Assembly (NCBI RefSeq): GCF_002811765.1
Contig: NZ_NPDR01000001.1
Location: 1,005,367 to 1,069,366, forward strand
Direction of reading: 5' to 3'
DNA: 64,000 bases
Source: Leptospira saintgironsiae
GTDB lineage: Bacteria; Spirochaetota; Leptospiria; Leptospirales; Leptospiraceae
The stretch's first letter is position 1. Every line of letters starts with the position of its first letter. The notes beneath the pieces were generated by a model. That model saw only the letters and a list, made by a program, of their open reading frames with translations, had not been told where the DNA came from and made no database searches. Positions 1 to 8,838 of the stretch are shown here, piece after piece. The position numbers and the translations under genes were made by a program.

Positions 1-51
1 TCCTATCTGAATAATAATCTCAGTAGGGGACAGGGCGGAGACGATAAATAA
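1..51 (+). CDS. C-terminal fragment of an upstream gene, possibly flagellar cap FliD
   Basis: Frame 1 is open from the window edge for 16 codons (SYLNNNLSRGQGGDDK) and stops with TAA at 49-51, 30 bases before the next gene start. The SYLxNxL pattern resembles the extreme C-terminus of flagellar filament cap proteins (FliD), but 16 residues are too few to be sure. It could be any gene ending here. Confidence 0.35.
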   Translation, partial: SYLNNNLSRGQGGDDK

Positions 52-81
52 AGGAATTATAATATAAACGGAGGAATCACC

Positions 82-1050
82 GTGGAAATATTCGTAAACG
101 AGCAAAAATTGGAAAGCGTCATTGAAAATGAAAAGAACCTTGGAGAGGTTTTCGACGCGGTACGTCGTTGGGTGGAAACTAACGGAAAATTTTTATTATC
201 CTGCGTTGTGGATGGGGAAGAATTTACCCAGAATACAATGCGTGATTCTTCCATTTCAAAAGCTTCCAAGATGGAATTTTTTGTGGGAGAGGAACTGGAT
301 ATTCTGATCAGTTCTCTTCACGAGTTGGATTCTTATGTAGATAAAGTCGGAACTACTTTACTTGGTAGAGATTCTCTGACTGAAAAAGAATCTAAAGAGT
401 TAACAGACGGAATAGAATGGATCCGTAGCCTTTTGGAATCTGCAGGCAAACTTTTAAAATTGAAGTATGATCAGATCAAACCTATGGGAACCGGATCAAC
501 AGTAAGTGATATCCTGGATGAATTGAGCCGTAATTCTTCCAAGCTAGATGGAACTACTGCGATCGAAGAATTTTTGGAATACCTAAGAGATCTGAAATTA
601 TTCGTGATGGATCTTGTAGCAAGAGCTTCCGTTCTTGATCTGGAACTTCCTACTTTAAGAGAAATTTTAGATACTTTTATCAAGGCTGTTCCTGCTTTGA
701 AAGAAAGTTTTGTAAAAGTAAATGAAAGTTATCAGGCCGGAAAAGACGAAGTTGCAACACATCTTCTTACTCAATCTGTTTCTCAGATCAATGTTCTTCT
801 GACTTCATTTATTACTTTAAGGCAAAAACTTCCTGGAATGGATTTCTCTAAGATCCAAATCGCAGAAAGAACTTTTGAAGAAAAAACAAACGACTTAAAC
901 GATACACTTGCTTCCGTTGCTTTAGCTCTAGAAGAAAAAGATATTATTCGTGCAGGAGATATTATCGAGTATGAGATCCCTGCAGTTCTAGATGAATTCC
1001 TTCCATTCTTGGAAAAAGTAAAAGAGCAGGCGGATTCTCTCGCAGTTTAA
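82..1050 (+). CDS. Conserved hypothetical protein, mostly helical, cytoplasmic
   Basis: This 322-residue protein is not recognised. It starts with GTG at 82 behind a clear GGAGG at 70-74. There is no signal peptide or membrane segment. The first 70 or so residues look like an alternating strand/helix domain, possibly a small beta-grasp-like fold. The remainder is rich in Leu, Glu and Lys and looks like a helical bundle with coiled-coil character. It follows a possible fliD tail by 30 bases on the same strand, so it may belong to a flagellar operon and could be a chaperone or assembly factor; that is inference from position only. Its stop overlaps the convergent phosphatase gene by 4 bases. 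Confidence 0.75.
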   Translation: MEIFVNEQKLESVIENEKNLGEVFDAVRRWVETNGKFLLSCVVDGEEFTQNTMRDSSISKASKMEFFVGEELDILISSLHELDSYVDKVGTTLLGRDSLTEKESKELTDGIEWIRSLLESAGKLLKLKYDQIKPMGTGSTVSDILDELSRNSSKLDGTTAIEEFLEYLRDLKLFVMDLVARASVLDLELPTLREILDTFIKAVPALKESFVKVNESYQAGKDEVATHLLTQSVSQINVLLTSFITLRQKLPGMDFSKIQIAERTFEEKTNDLNDTLASVALALEEKDIIRAGDIIEYEIPAVLDEFLPFLEKVKEQADSLAV

Positions 1051-2837
1051 CCTGTAATTTCTAAACAGAATAAGGTTAGATCGTCCGTCATGATCCCGTC
1101 TCCGAAGGATTCCGAATAGGATACTAAGGAGCGGATCAGACTGTCCGAATCCTGATAAGAAAGTTTTTTTACCGCTTCCACAAGAGTAGCGTTTCCCATC
1201 GGAATTCCTTTAGATCCCCTAACTTCAAATAAACCATCCGAATATAATAATACTCTGTCTCCAGGCTTAAGTTGTATTTGAAAATCCTCCAAGATAGGAG
1301 TTCCTACTGCAAGTAAAACCCCTCCTTTCCCTTGTAAATCCAAGGTTTGTTCATCTCTAAGAAGAAGTCCAGCATGGTGACCTGCATAACTATATTCTAA
1401 TATTCTTGTGTTAGGATCGTATCTAAGAAAAACTGCTGAGATGAAATGTTGGGTCACTACTGAAGAAAGTAGATCATTTGTGAATAATAGACCTTCTTTA
1501 GGTTTATTTCCCTTTCTGGAAAATACATTGAATGAGATGGATGCCATTGCAGCCACCATTGCGGAAGATATTCCATGTCCTGAAACATCTGCAAATAAGA
1601 TCTCAAGGCTTCCGTCTGCACTTTCGGAACAATTCAGAACGTCCCCTCCCACTCGATCATATGGGCGGAAATAGGAGAATATTTTAAATTTATCTGAAGA
1701 AGGAAAGTCTCTGGTAGTAATCGTATTCTGTACTTCTCTGGCTATATCTAGATCTCGGATCACTCTAGAATAGAGCATATTTATCCTTTCAGAAGCTTCT
1801 TTTTTTTCGGTGATATCTCGTAGTACATATACTCTACCTAAGTCTCTTCCGGAGATTGGGATTTCCGATTTGGAAACTTCTAAATAAACTGAATCGGAAG
1901 AGGGGAGTATATCTTCTTCAGAAGAGATCTTTTTTGGTTCCGAAAATTTTCTTTTGAAGTCCATTCTGGAGAAGGGCCTTCTTGTAAATCCTTCTAAAAA
2001 TTTTCCTAAATCCAACTTTTCAGGAGTGGCTGTTATTTTAGGAAAGCCTAACATTTCCTTTGCACTTTCGTTCCAATAGAGCAGATCATCAGATGCAGAT
2101 AATAAGATCACACCTTCTCTAAGTTTTGCGTATAATTGGAGTGCAATCTTTTCCAATCGGATCTCTAAAAACCCGTATTTTGCGATCGCTATGAATACGC
2201 AGGCAGATTGGATCACAGTTACACTTCCGCTTAAAGGAGGATAATGCAAATCTCCTTTGGATAAGATCCTAGGAAGAACTGTAGTTAAAAATCCAAGCAC
2301 GGAAGAAAGGAATGTTCCGAATGCCAAAAGATAACATTGTTTTCTGAATCCTATCTCTTCTTTTCTGGATTCAAAAATCAAAAGAAAGATCGCGTAAACA
2401 GGAGGAGAAACTGTGAGAAGATTGATCCCATATACATAAAGGGGACCTTGGATAAGCATATCTCCCCAATATTTTCTTTCTACACCTGCTATAATCCAAT
2501 CGGTAGTCAATGTGATCGGAAATATTGCGAGTGCCAATCCTCTTAAAAGATATAAAACTATATTCGGGTTTTTTGATAAGAATGCGAATACAAACTCTAA
2601 AAATAAAGGGCCAACTAATAGCCAGGAAATTGAACTGATCTTAAATATCCAAGTCATCCAATGAAATGGCAAAAAAGACCAATACAGAATAATAGAAATA
2701 ATCCAGAGACTTAATGCTGCGGAGTAGAAAAGATATAAATGAACTACTCTATGTTTTCCTTTCAGTGCTAAAACATAGGTGAATAACCATAGATTGATAA
2801 ATAATGCGAATAATGGAAGGATTAGATATGGGTTCAC
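1047..2837 (-). CDS. 7TM-PAS-SpoIIE (PP2C-type) serine phosphatase, downstream copy
   Basis: A membrane-bound PPM/SpoIIE phosphatase of 596 residues. About residues 1-230 hold seven or so hydrophobic segments of the histidine-kinase-type 7TM kind, about 235-345 a PAS-like sensor, then a short coiled coil, and 395-594 the SpoIIE phosphatase. Metal-binding and core motifs are intact: YDRVGGDVLN, FADVSGHGISSAMV, LLYSDGLFEVR and a final DDLT. Such enzymes usually dephosphorylate STAS anti-anti-sigma factors. It starts with GTG at 2837 behind GGAGA and overlaps the stop of the upstream paralogue as GTGA, so the two are translationally coupled. The STAS gene at 6994-7326 is a possible substrate, which is inference. 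Confidence 0.9.
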   Translation of the reverse strand: MNPYLILPLFALFINLWLFTYVLALKGKHRVVHLYLFYSAALSLWIISIILYWSFLPFHWMTWIFKISSISWLLVGPLFLEFVFAFLSKNPNIVLYLLRGLALAIFPITLTTDWIIAGVERKYWGDMLIQGPLYVYGINLLTVSPPVYAIFLLIFESRKEEIGFRKQCYLLAFGTFLSSVLGFLTTVLPRILSKGDLHYPPLSGSVTVIQSACVFIAIAKYGFLEIRLEKIALQLYAKLREGVILLSASDDLLYWNESAKEMLGFPKITATPEKLDLGKFLEGFTRRPFSRMDFKRKFSEPKKISSEEDILPSSDSVYLEVSKSEIPISGRDLGRVYVLRDITEKKEASERINMLYSRVIRDLDIAREVQNTITTRDFPSSDKFKIFSYFRPYDRVGGDVLNCSESADGSLEILFADVSGHGISSAMVAAMASISFNVFSRKGNKPKEGLLFTNDLLSSVVTQHFISAVFLRYDPNTRILEYSYAGHHAGLLLRDEQTLDLQGKGGVLLAVGTPILEDFQIQLKPGDRVLLYSDGLFEVRGSKGIPMGNATLVEAVKKLSYQDSDSLIRSLVSYSESFGDGIMTDDLTLFCLEITG

Positions 2838-4579
2838 GGTCCAATCTCCAAGGCTAACATCGCCAGATCATCATTATGTTTTCCATTGCCGAATTCTAAT
2901 GCTTTTCTATGAGCTGCTTCTAACAGAGAGCGAGTGTCTCTGTCTGCCATTCCTTGGATCCAATCTAAGAATTCTTCGTAACCGAAAATTTCTCCCACAT
3001 TATTCTTAACTTCATATAAACCATCTGAATAAAATAATAATCTGTCGGAAGCTTGCAGATCGAAATGATAATCATTCAAATGTAGCTCTTTGACAGCGAG
3101 TAAGATCCTACCTTCTCCTTCTAAAGGCAAAATTTTGCCTTCTCTGAAAACAAGCATAGGATGATGTCCGGCGTAAGAGAATCTAACTCGATTTTCCTGA
3201 GGATAAAAACTTGCATACACTGCGGAGATATGATGATGCAATACTACTTTAGAAAGCATTTCGTGGATCTCAGACAAACTTTCTTTAGGAGAAAGTTTTT
3301 TATCTGATACGATCTGGAATGCGATGGAAAGCATTCCTCCTACCATGGCGGAAGCGATCCCATGCCCAGAAACGTCCGCGAATAAGATATCCACTCTTTC
3401 TTCAGGATGTTCTATTACTCTCAACATATCCCCACCCACCTTGTCTATTGGTTGGAAAAAAGAATGTATCCTATAAGAACCCTTATCTGGAAATTTTTGG
3501 GTAATGATGGAAGCCTGAGTGACACGAGCAATCTCTAAGTCATTTACGATTTGTGAATATAGTTGATGGATTTTTTCTTGGGCCGCTTTCTTTTCAGTGA
3601 TGTCCCGTAAAAGGTATAAGGTCCCGGATTCATTTTCTGTGATCCTAATCTCCGAGACTGTGAGTTCAATGAACTGTAGGTTTGAGTTACCTATTAATTG
3701 ATAGTCTCTCGGAATATGATCCTGCTCTTGTCTATAATTTGCAAAATGCCATTCTGGTTTGAACAGACCTTCTCTAGAAGGAGAACCATCTAAGATTGCG
3801 ATTGCAGCTTGGTTAGCAAAAAAGAATTCATGGTTTTCTTTTGTAAGAACGATCCCATCATGAATATCTCGGAATAATTCTACTGCGATCCTTTCTAAAC
3901 TGATATTTAAAAATCCATAACGTGTGATCGCCACAAAAATGAAAAATGCCTGTATGCTAATAGCTGCTGGGCTTAAAGGAACGAATAGAAATCTGCCCTG
4001 TTCGTCCAGATTGAATAACTCAGTGTAGGCGCTGATCCCAAGTGCGATCGTTGTTCCCCAGATCCAAAAATTCAATTGTTGTTTGATCTTTCTTTGTTTT
4101 GTCCTGAATCTTTCTTTTAAAAGAAGATAGAGTCCCCAGATCGCTGGGCCACTGACCGCGACCGTACTAAAAGGAACGAACAAAATCCCAGGTTCTAATT
4201 CATAACCCCAATCGTATAAGATAGAACCCTTGATGACCCAATCCGTAGAAGCTGTCAGGAAGATGGTTAATACTACAGAAAAACGAAAGAAAGGGAGTAG
4301 GATTGTCGAACGAATGTTTAAAAATCTATGGACTGTTTCTAAGAATAGAAGGCCAACAGGGATCCAGGTAAAACAAGAAAGTTTGAAAATAGGAGTCATC
4401 CATTCCGGAGGAAGCATACTCCAATATAAAATATAAGAAACCAGCCAAAGATTTAAGAATAGAACGAATCGTAAAAAGTCCCGGATAACTGCGCTTCGGA
4501 ACCTTCTTGCGAAAACATATGAAATAAGAAGAGTATTTATAATTAGAGCGCTTATTGGCAGAAAAAGGTAATAATTCAT
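2834..4579 (-). CDS. 7TM-PAS-SpoIIE (PP2C-type) serine phosphatase, upstream copy
   Basis: Paralogue of the next gene, 581 residues, with the same order: 7TM sensor (about 1-225), PAS-like segment (about 230-335), coiled coil and SpoIIE phosphatase (about 380-579). Catalytic motifs are IDKVGGDMLR, FADVSGHGIASAMV and LLFYSDGLYEVK, with DDLA near the end. The two proteins are aligned throughout but clearly diverged, indicating an old tandem duplication. Membrane-embedded sensing by the 7TM part and an unknown ligand for the PAS part are inferred from family knowledge. ATG start at 4579; the ribosome site is weak. It is the first gene of a two-gene minus-strand operon. Confidence 0.9.
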   Translation of the reverse strand: MNYYLFLPISALIINTLLISYVFARRFRSAVIRDFLRFVLFLNLWLVSYILYWSMLPPEWMTPIFKLSCFTWIPVGLLFLETVHRFLNIRSTILLPFFRFSVVLTIFLTASTDWVIKGSILYDWGYELEPGILFVPFSTVAVSGPAIWGLYLLLKERFRTKQRKIKQQLNFWIWGTTIALGISAYTELFNLDEQGRFLFVPLSPAAISIQAFFIFVAITRYGFLNISLERIAVELFRDIHDGIVLTKENHEFFFANQAAIAILDGSPSREGLFKPEWHFANYRQEQDHIPRDYQLIGNSNLQFIELTVSEIRITENESGTLYLLRDITEKKAAQEKIHQLYSQIVNDLEIARVTQASIITQKFPDKGSYRIHSFFQPIDKVGGDMLRVIEHPEERVDILFADVSGHGIASAMVGGMLSIAFQIVSDKKLSPKESLSEIHEMLSKVVLHHHISAVYASFYPQENRVRFSYAGHHPMLVFREGKILPLEGEGRILLAVKELHLNDYHFDLQASDRLLFYSDGLYEVKNNVGEIFGYEEFLDWIQGMADRDTRSLLEAAHRKALEFGNGKHNDDLAMLALEIGP

Positions 4580-4758
4580 AGGCCGACGCTTCGAGGCATC
4601 CTAACCGGGTCCTAATTCGGAATCAATCCCGAATGACTTCTCGACGGACCTTTTTTGGCCCAGAAAACCATAGTTTTAGAGAGATTAAAATCCAGAAAAA
4701 TTAGGATTCGCTTATTAAGAAAATAGATTGCGTTAGACGACATTGTATATAGGATTGA

Positions 4759-4779
4759 CGCGACTAACGCTCCGTCGCG
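4759..4779 (+). promoter_or_regulatory. Inverted repeat in the leader of the next gene
   Basis: CGCGAC at 4759-4764 and GTCGCG at 4774-4779 form a 6-bp stem with a 9-base loop just upstream of the Shine-Dalgarno sequence (4783-4790, TAAGAGGA). It could be an RNA hairpin or an operator. The 218-base gap between the divergent phosphatase and Cys-rich genes holds nothing else I can name; a TATATA at 4746-4751 may be part of a promoter. Confidence 0.3.
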
Positions 4780-4797
4780 GCCTAAGAGGAAAATCGA

Positions 4798-5355
4798 ATG
4801 AGTGTACTGGATCCCGTAGGAACGATGGAACCTAGCTCCGATTATTTGATCCAAGAATCAATATCTCATACTCTTAAAGAGACTCCGATACTTTCCTTTA
4901 AAGGAGTAACACTTACTCCAGTATGTATTTGCCCTGAATGTGGGGTATCCAGTAAAACTCCTTGGTATAAATCCAGAGGTAGACTCAGAGATTGGGCTGC
5001 ATTCTTGGAAGAAGTCAGATATATCATCTGTTCCAATGAGTCCTGCCAGGCTAAATACCCTCAAAAGTACCTTTTAGATTTCCCAAAAGGGATTAGTATT
5101 TTAAATAAATCGAATTTACTACAATCTTTGAAGTCTTGGTTCGAAGAATTTTCAGGAAAAGAGATCGTTTTGGTAGAAGATGAAGCATCAGGTGGCTTAT
5201 CTTGGGACCCATTCTTCCAATCCGTGCCAAATTGGGCGGATCATATTCCTACGCATCTATTTGCCAATATTCTGCGTTATACTCCTCCCAAGGATTTGGA
5301 AGGGATCCTTTTGGGAAGAAAAGGAATTCCTGTATTTGGCGGATTTAAATTTTAA
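4798..5355 (+). CDS. Hypothetical protein with a four-cysteine, zinc-ribbon-like cluster
   Basis: A 185-residue cytoplasmic protein of unknown function. A CPEC pair near residue 44 and a CSNESC pair near residue 80 are spaced like a zinc ribbon, with an Arg/Trp-rich segment between them. The C-terminal half (from about residue 105) is acidic and has aromatic residues but no motif I recognise. ATG at 4798 follows TAAGAGGA at 4783-4790, a good ribosome site. It is monocistronic, divergent from the phosphatase pair and convergent with ribF. Confidence 0.75.
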   Translation: MSVLDPVGTMEPSSDYLIQESISHTLKETPILSFKGVTLTPVCICPECGVSSKTPWYKSRGRLRDWAAFLEEVRYIICSNESCQAKYPQKYLLDFPKGISILNKSNLLQSLKSWFEEFSGKEIVLVEDEASGGLSWDPFFQSVPNWADHIPTHLFANILRYTPPKDLEGILLGRKGIPVFGGFKF

Positions 5356-5383
5356 AAAAAGTTAATAATCGGCTTTGCCGGTT
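5354..5383 (-). terminator. Rho-independent terminator of ribF
   Basis: On the minus strand AACCGGC, loop AAA, GCCGATT (plus-strand 5367-5383) is followed after 6 bases by a run of seven T (5354-5360). It lies 15 bases past the ribF stop. Confidence 0.6.
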
Positions 5384-5398
5384 TCAGGAGGGAACCGA

Positions 5399-6331
5399 CT
5401 ATCTTTCTTGTAGTATCTTTCTAGAAAGAGTCTCGTCCTTCTTCAATTGAGAGATTAAAGCATCTACTCCAGGGAATTTGATCTCTTCTCTGATCTTTTT
5501 GGTAAAAATAACGTTAACCTTCTTCCCATAGATATCATCAGAAAAATCGAATATATGGCTTTCTAATGTGACTGTTTGGTCACCAAAAGTAGGATTATTT
5601 CCTATATTGATCATAGAAGGGTAGGTTTTACCTTCTACCTCGGTTCTTCCCGCATAAACTCCTACTCCAGGAAGTATCAACTCGGGCAAAGGTTGCACAT
5701 TAGCAGTAGGAAATCCGATTGTTCTTCCTCTTTGGTGTCCTTGTACAACTGTTCCTGTAACTGAGAATTCTCTTCCAAGACATTCTTCTGCTTCTTCTAC
5801 CTTACCTTCTCTTAATAAGGAGCGGATATAGGAGCTAGAAAGTTTTGTAGTGCCAAGAAATACAGGATCTAATTTTTCCAAATCGTATCCGTATTCGGAA
5901 GAGTATTGTTTGAGAAGTTCATAATCTCCTCTTCTACCTTTTCCGAAACAATGATTGAATCCGATCAGAATGGATTTTGCTCCTAGTTCATTGATTAGTA
6001 TTTCTTTAAGGAAGGTTTCTGCCTCTATTTGGGCGAATTCAAGTGTGAACGGGACAACGACTAGCCAGTCAATCCCATAAGATTCTATTAAATTTTCTTT
6101 ATCTGCTTGGGTGGTGATCCCTCCCAGGTCCTTGTCTTTTCCCAAAACTAGAGCAGGGTTAGGATGGTATGTGACTACGCAGGAAGGGAGACCTTTTTCC
6201 AGGGAAATTTCCTTGGTTCTTTCTAAAAGAGCCTGGTGGCCCAGATGGATCCCGTCAAAATTCCCTAAAGTTACGACTGTGGAAGTCTTTAGGTTGCTTT
6301 TTAAGTTCTCCAGACTTCTAAGAATTTTCAA
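5399..6331 (-). CDS. ribF: Bifunctional riboflavin kinase / FAD synthetase
   Basis: RibF phosphorylates riboflavin to FMN and adenylates FMN to FAD in the cytoplasm. The N-terminal nucleotidyltransferase domain shows GNFDGIHLGH near residue 25; the C-terminal riboflavin kinase domain shows GRTIGFPTAN near 190 and GVYAG followed by MINIGNNPTF near 225-245. About 310 residues is normal for the family. A longer reading would begin at TTG 6343, but GGAGAG sits 4 bases before a second TTG at 6331, which gives the usual MKILRSLEN start, so I chose that. It is divergent from an exported protein gene only 35 bases away. I see no FMN riboswitch in so short a leader. Confidence 0.95.
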   Translation of the reverse strand: MKILRSLENLKSNLKTSTVVTLGNFDGIHLGHQALLERTKEISLEKGLPSCVVTYHPNPALVLGKDKDLGGITTQADKENLIESYGIDWLVVVPFTLEFAQIEAETFLKEILINELGAKSILIGFNHCFGKGRRGDYELLKQYSSEYGYDLEKLDPVFLGTTKLSSSYIRSLLREGKVEEAEECLGREFSVTGTVVQGHQRGRTIGFPTANVQPLPELILPGVGVYAGRTEVEGKTYPSMINIGNNPTFGDQTVTLESHIFDFSDDIYGKKVNVIFTKKIREEIKFPGVDALISQLKKDETLSRKILQER

Positions 6332-6366
6332 GTTTCTCTCCAAAGGACGGTCGATATTCTAAAAAG

Positions 6367-6990
6367 ATGGACTGGCGCCGAATTGCAATTCTCTTATTCT
6401 TAATTCTTGCCGCTGCCGGACAGGGTCCGATCAGTCAGGAAAATCGGAAAACGAAAAATTTTGAGAATTTCTCCAAACCGATGGGGGGAGAAAACTATAT
6501 TTCCGAGGATTATAAAACCTTCCCCGAACTTTCCATTTGGGCCTATCATAATGGTCTGAAATTAGCTCCGGACAGAAAGGATCCCGCTCCAGGCGCCGGA
6601 ACAGGTCGGCTATTCGACAACCAATGTAGAATGGTCCCAGAAACTGGGTTGGATATCCTACTCATCGCAGACTCGAACAGAAAAGACATCATCTACGTTT
6701 ATTTTGATCTCACACTATTTTCTAAGACGGAAAATGCAGCGATTTTGCCAGATAGGGAGCTAAGGATTTCTGCAAATGGGATCTTGAAGAGAACGATCCG
6801 CTTTCCGGATGCAAACCTATACTCCAAGTCTATTTACGCGGTAACTCCTCCTGTTTATATCACAGTGGATCCATCTGAGTTGAGAGAAGGTAGACTGAAT
6901 TTAAATCTTACGCCACTTGCCGGCGAAAAGGGAAGGTTTTGGGGAGTTTGGGACGCGTTTTTGTCCTACACCGCCCCGGAATATCCTTAA
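6367..6990 (+). CDS. Exported hypothetical protein
   Basis: A 207-residue protein with an N-terminal basic-hydrophobic stretch (MDWRRIAILLFLILAAAG) that fits a signal peptide, cleaved probably near residue 20. There is no lipobox cysteine. The mature part is beta-rich with short polar turns; I recognise no domain. A short WGVWD segment occurs near the C-terminus. The start is poorly supported by a ribosome site (AAAAAG directly upstream). It sits between ribF (divergent) and the STAS gene (convergent, 3 bases apart), so it is probably its own transcription unit. Confidence 0.7.
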   Translation: MDWRRIAILLFLILAAAGQGPISQENRKTKNFENFSKPMGGENYISEDYKTFPELSIWAYHNGLKLAPDRKDPAPGAGTGRLFDNQCRMVPETGLDILLIADSNRKDIIYVYFDLTLFSKTENAAILPDRELRISANGILKRTIRFPDANLYSKSIYAVTPPVYITVDPSELREGRLNLNLTPLAGEKGRFWGVWDAFLSYTAPEYP

Positions 6991-6993
6991 AGA

Positions 6994-7326
6994 TCAGGGA
7001 AACTGGCTTATGAACTCTGACTCTGAAAGAGTTTGGAAATAAGAAGTTAGTCCTGCTACTTTGAAAACTTTTTCGATCGCAGGCTTCATGTTCGCGATGA
7101 AAAATTTTCCGCTCAATTCTTGGACATAATTCAGTTGTTTAATTAGCATCCCGATCCCAGAGGAATCGATATAGTTTAACTTTTCCAGATTGATCACAAC
7201 GTTATTGTTATTTCGGTCAATGTTCTGTTCGAAAAAGTTTTTGAGATCTATGGACGTATAGATGTCCAGGCTCCCGGAGAGGCTGATTATATTTGTTTCG
7301 CTGGATTTTCTAATGCTGATTTCCAT
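6994..7326 (-). CDS. STAS-domain anti-sigma factor antagonist
   Basis: A 110-residue single-domain STAS protein of the SpoIIAA/RsbV type. The hallmark phosphoacceptor region is LEKLNYIDSSGIGMLI near residues 48-63, where the first Ser of DSSG is the usual phosphorylated residue. In this family the unphosphorylated form binds an RsbW-like kinase and frees a sigma factor or other target. AAGGGA precedes the ATG. Two HATPases (28629-29321, 32381-33052) and two SpoIIE phosphatases (1047-4579) in this window could act on it, but none is adjacent. Confidence 0.92.
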   Translation of the reverse strand: MEISIRKSSETNIISLSGSLDIYTSIDLKNFFEQNIDRNNNNVVINLEKLNYIDSSGIGMLIKQLNYVQELSGKFFIANMKPAIEKVFKVAGLTSYFQTLSESEFISQFP

Positions 7327-7394
7327 AACCGTCCCTTCCCTTTTCGTAGAATCCGGCCGGAATTCAACGAATTTTTAGGAAAAATCCGGGCTTT

Positions 7395-7423
7395 TTGACG
7401 GAATGGACGACACTAATTATAGG
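7395..7423 (+). promoter_or_regulatory. Possible sigma-70 promoter for the exported protein at 7444
   Basis: TTGACG at 7395-7400, a 17-base spacer and TATAGG at 7418-7423 give a reasonable promoter about 20 bases before the start codon at 7444. No strong Shine-Dalgarno sequence follows. Confidence 0.4.
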
Positions 7424-7443
7424 AAATCGTCCGGACTCTACGA

Positions 7444-8136
7444 ATGAAGAAACCATTCATCTTACTTCTTTTGATCTGCTTATTCAGTTGGGAAATATTT
7501 TCCCAAGACTTTGAGAAGGACGGTCAGATCAAAATTCTTCCTTACGAACCTTTACAGGTCCGTGACATAGAAGGACTGACCAAAGATATCAAAGACTTTC
7601 ATAAAAGAATAGAAGATATGCTCCCTTTCCTTAGTAGAAGGAAAAAAATTATTGATAATGAGTATTTCCAGTTTGTTCCCGCGATGGAAACTTTCAATTT
7701 TCCAGTTAGAGACAGGTTTTTAGTAGATAAAAAGTTTTATCTAAAAGTTTCAGGGGGAGAAGGTTCCCTAAAACTGGATGGGGTTCGCTTTATCACTCGA
7801 AAGTCACTGGTTACTAAACTCAGACCAGTGAACGATGAGATCGGAGAATTAAAAAACGAGAAGGTTGCAGCTTCTGATCCTTCCAATATTGTTTTAGTTG
7901 TAAAAAGAAAAACGGATGCCGGAACGAAAGAAGAGGTGTATAGTCTCGGAAACATCAGGAGTCCGAACCAAAGAGTCAAGTTTGTTCGTTCTTATAGAGA
8001 CAATCTTGCGGAAGTGGTCCAAGCTATTGACAAGTATGTGGAAGGAACAATCCGTGCAGACAAGAAGGATGTGGACACCATGCTTGATGGATTGGAAAAC
8101 GGTGGTTCCTTCCAAGAATATAATTCGAATCGTTAA
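7444..8136 (+). CDS. Exported hypothetical protein, probable coiled-coil content
   Basis: A 230-residue protein with a clear signal peptide (MKKPFILLLLICLFSWEIFS, cleavage near residue 20). The mature protein is highly charged. A segment KDIKDFHKRIEDMLPFLSRRKK and a later Lys/Asp-rich stretch near the C-terminus suggest helices; the middle is beta-like. No known domain is evident and I do not assign a function. It lies 27 bases before the DnaJ-like gene and may be co-transcribed with it, manA and the HNH gene. Confidence 0.75.
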   Translation: MKKPFILLLLICLFSWEIFSQDFEKDGQIKILPYEPLQVRDIEGLTKDIKDFHKRIEDMLPFLSRRKKIIDNEYFQFVPAMETFNFPVRDRFLVDKKFYLKVSGGEGSLKLDGVRFITRKSLVTKLRPVNDEIGELKNEKVAASDPSNIVLVVKRKTDAGTKEEVYSLGNIRSPNQRVKFVRSYRDNLAEVVQAIDKYVEGTIRADKKDVDTMLDGLENGGSFQEYNSNR

Positions 8137-8163
8137 ACTAGTTATAGAGTCTAAAATTTTACC

Positions 8164-8832
8164 ATGAGTTCGGCCTGGACAGATCATTATCGAGTTCTGG
8201 GCCTGAGTTTCGATGCCAGCCCGGATTCTATCAAACATAGATATAGAGAACTCGCTAAAATTTTCCATCCTGATAATAGGCTTACTGGTTCTAAGCCTGT
8301 GTTCTTAAAAGTATTGGAATCTTATCAGATACTTTCTAAACCGGAAGAACGTTCTCGTTTCGACCAAGAATTTAAGATCCGTAAACGACAAGAACATGCA
8401 AAAAATGGAATTCATCTGATCCCACCTTCCAGGATCTTATTCGCTACCCAAGCGGTTGAATTTGCAAGAAGGGGCCTTCTTCGTGCCGGAATGAGAAGCA
8501 GGGATCGCAAAAAATACACGGGCATCTATCATGATATTCGGATCTGTCTTAAACCGGAAGAGCTATTGGGTAGAATATTCGCAGCAATTCCTTTGGTAGT
8601 CAGATCCATTTGTCCAGAATGCAGAGGTTCTGATTTGAACTGCGCTTCCTGCGGAGGAAAGGGATCTTATAAAAGTTATAGATACCTAAAATGGAGCCCT
8701 GAACCAGGTACATTGGTGCCAGGAAGGATCTATACCTTGGACCTATCCGGGTTTCGCCCCGACGTATTTACTCATTTCAAGAAAAGGATCTTAAAAGTTA
8801 AAATTGAACTCTTCCAGGGTCAAAAAAAATAG
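8164..8832 (+). CDS. DnaJ-domain protein with a single CxxC pair of zinc motifs
   Basis: A J-domain protein of 222 residues. The J domain (about residues 5-75) has the HPD tripeptide in KIFHPDNR, needed to stimulate DnaK ATPase. Near residues 150-165 it carries CPEC and CASCGGKG, equivalent to half of the DnaJ zinc-finger region, so it is neither a full DnaJ nor a bare J protein. The C-terminal 40 residues are unassigned. The likely role is a specialised DnaK co-chaperone. It is followed by manA after 6 bases. Confidence 0.85.
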   Translation: MSSAWTDHYRVLGLSFDASPDSIKHRYRELAKIFHPDNRLTGSKPVFLKVLESYQILSKPEERSRFDQEFKIRKRQEHAKNGIHLIPPSRILFATQAVEFARRGLLRAGMRSRDRKKYTGIYHDIRICLKPEELLGRIFAAIPLVVRSICPECRGSDLNCASCGGKGSYKSYRYLKWSPEPGTLVPGRIYTLDLSGFRPDVFTHFKKRILKVKIELFQGQKK

Positions 8833-8838
8833 GCATAT

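Noticed and set aside
6332..6366. Possible FMN riboswitch before ribF
   Set aside because: The divergent gap is only 35 bases, too short for the conserved RFN element, and none of its conserved blocks is seen.
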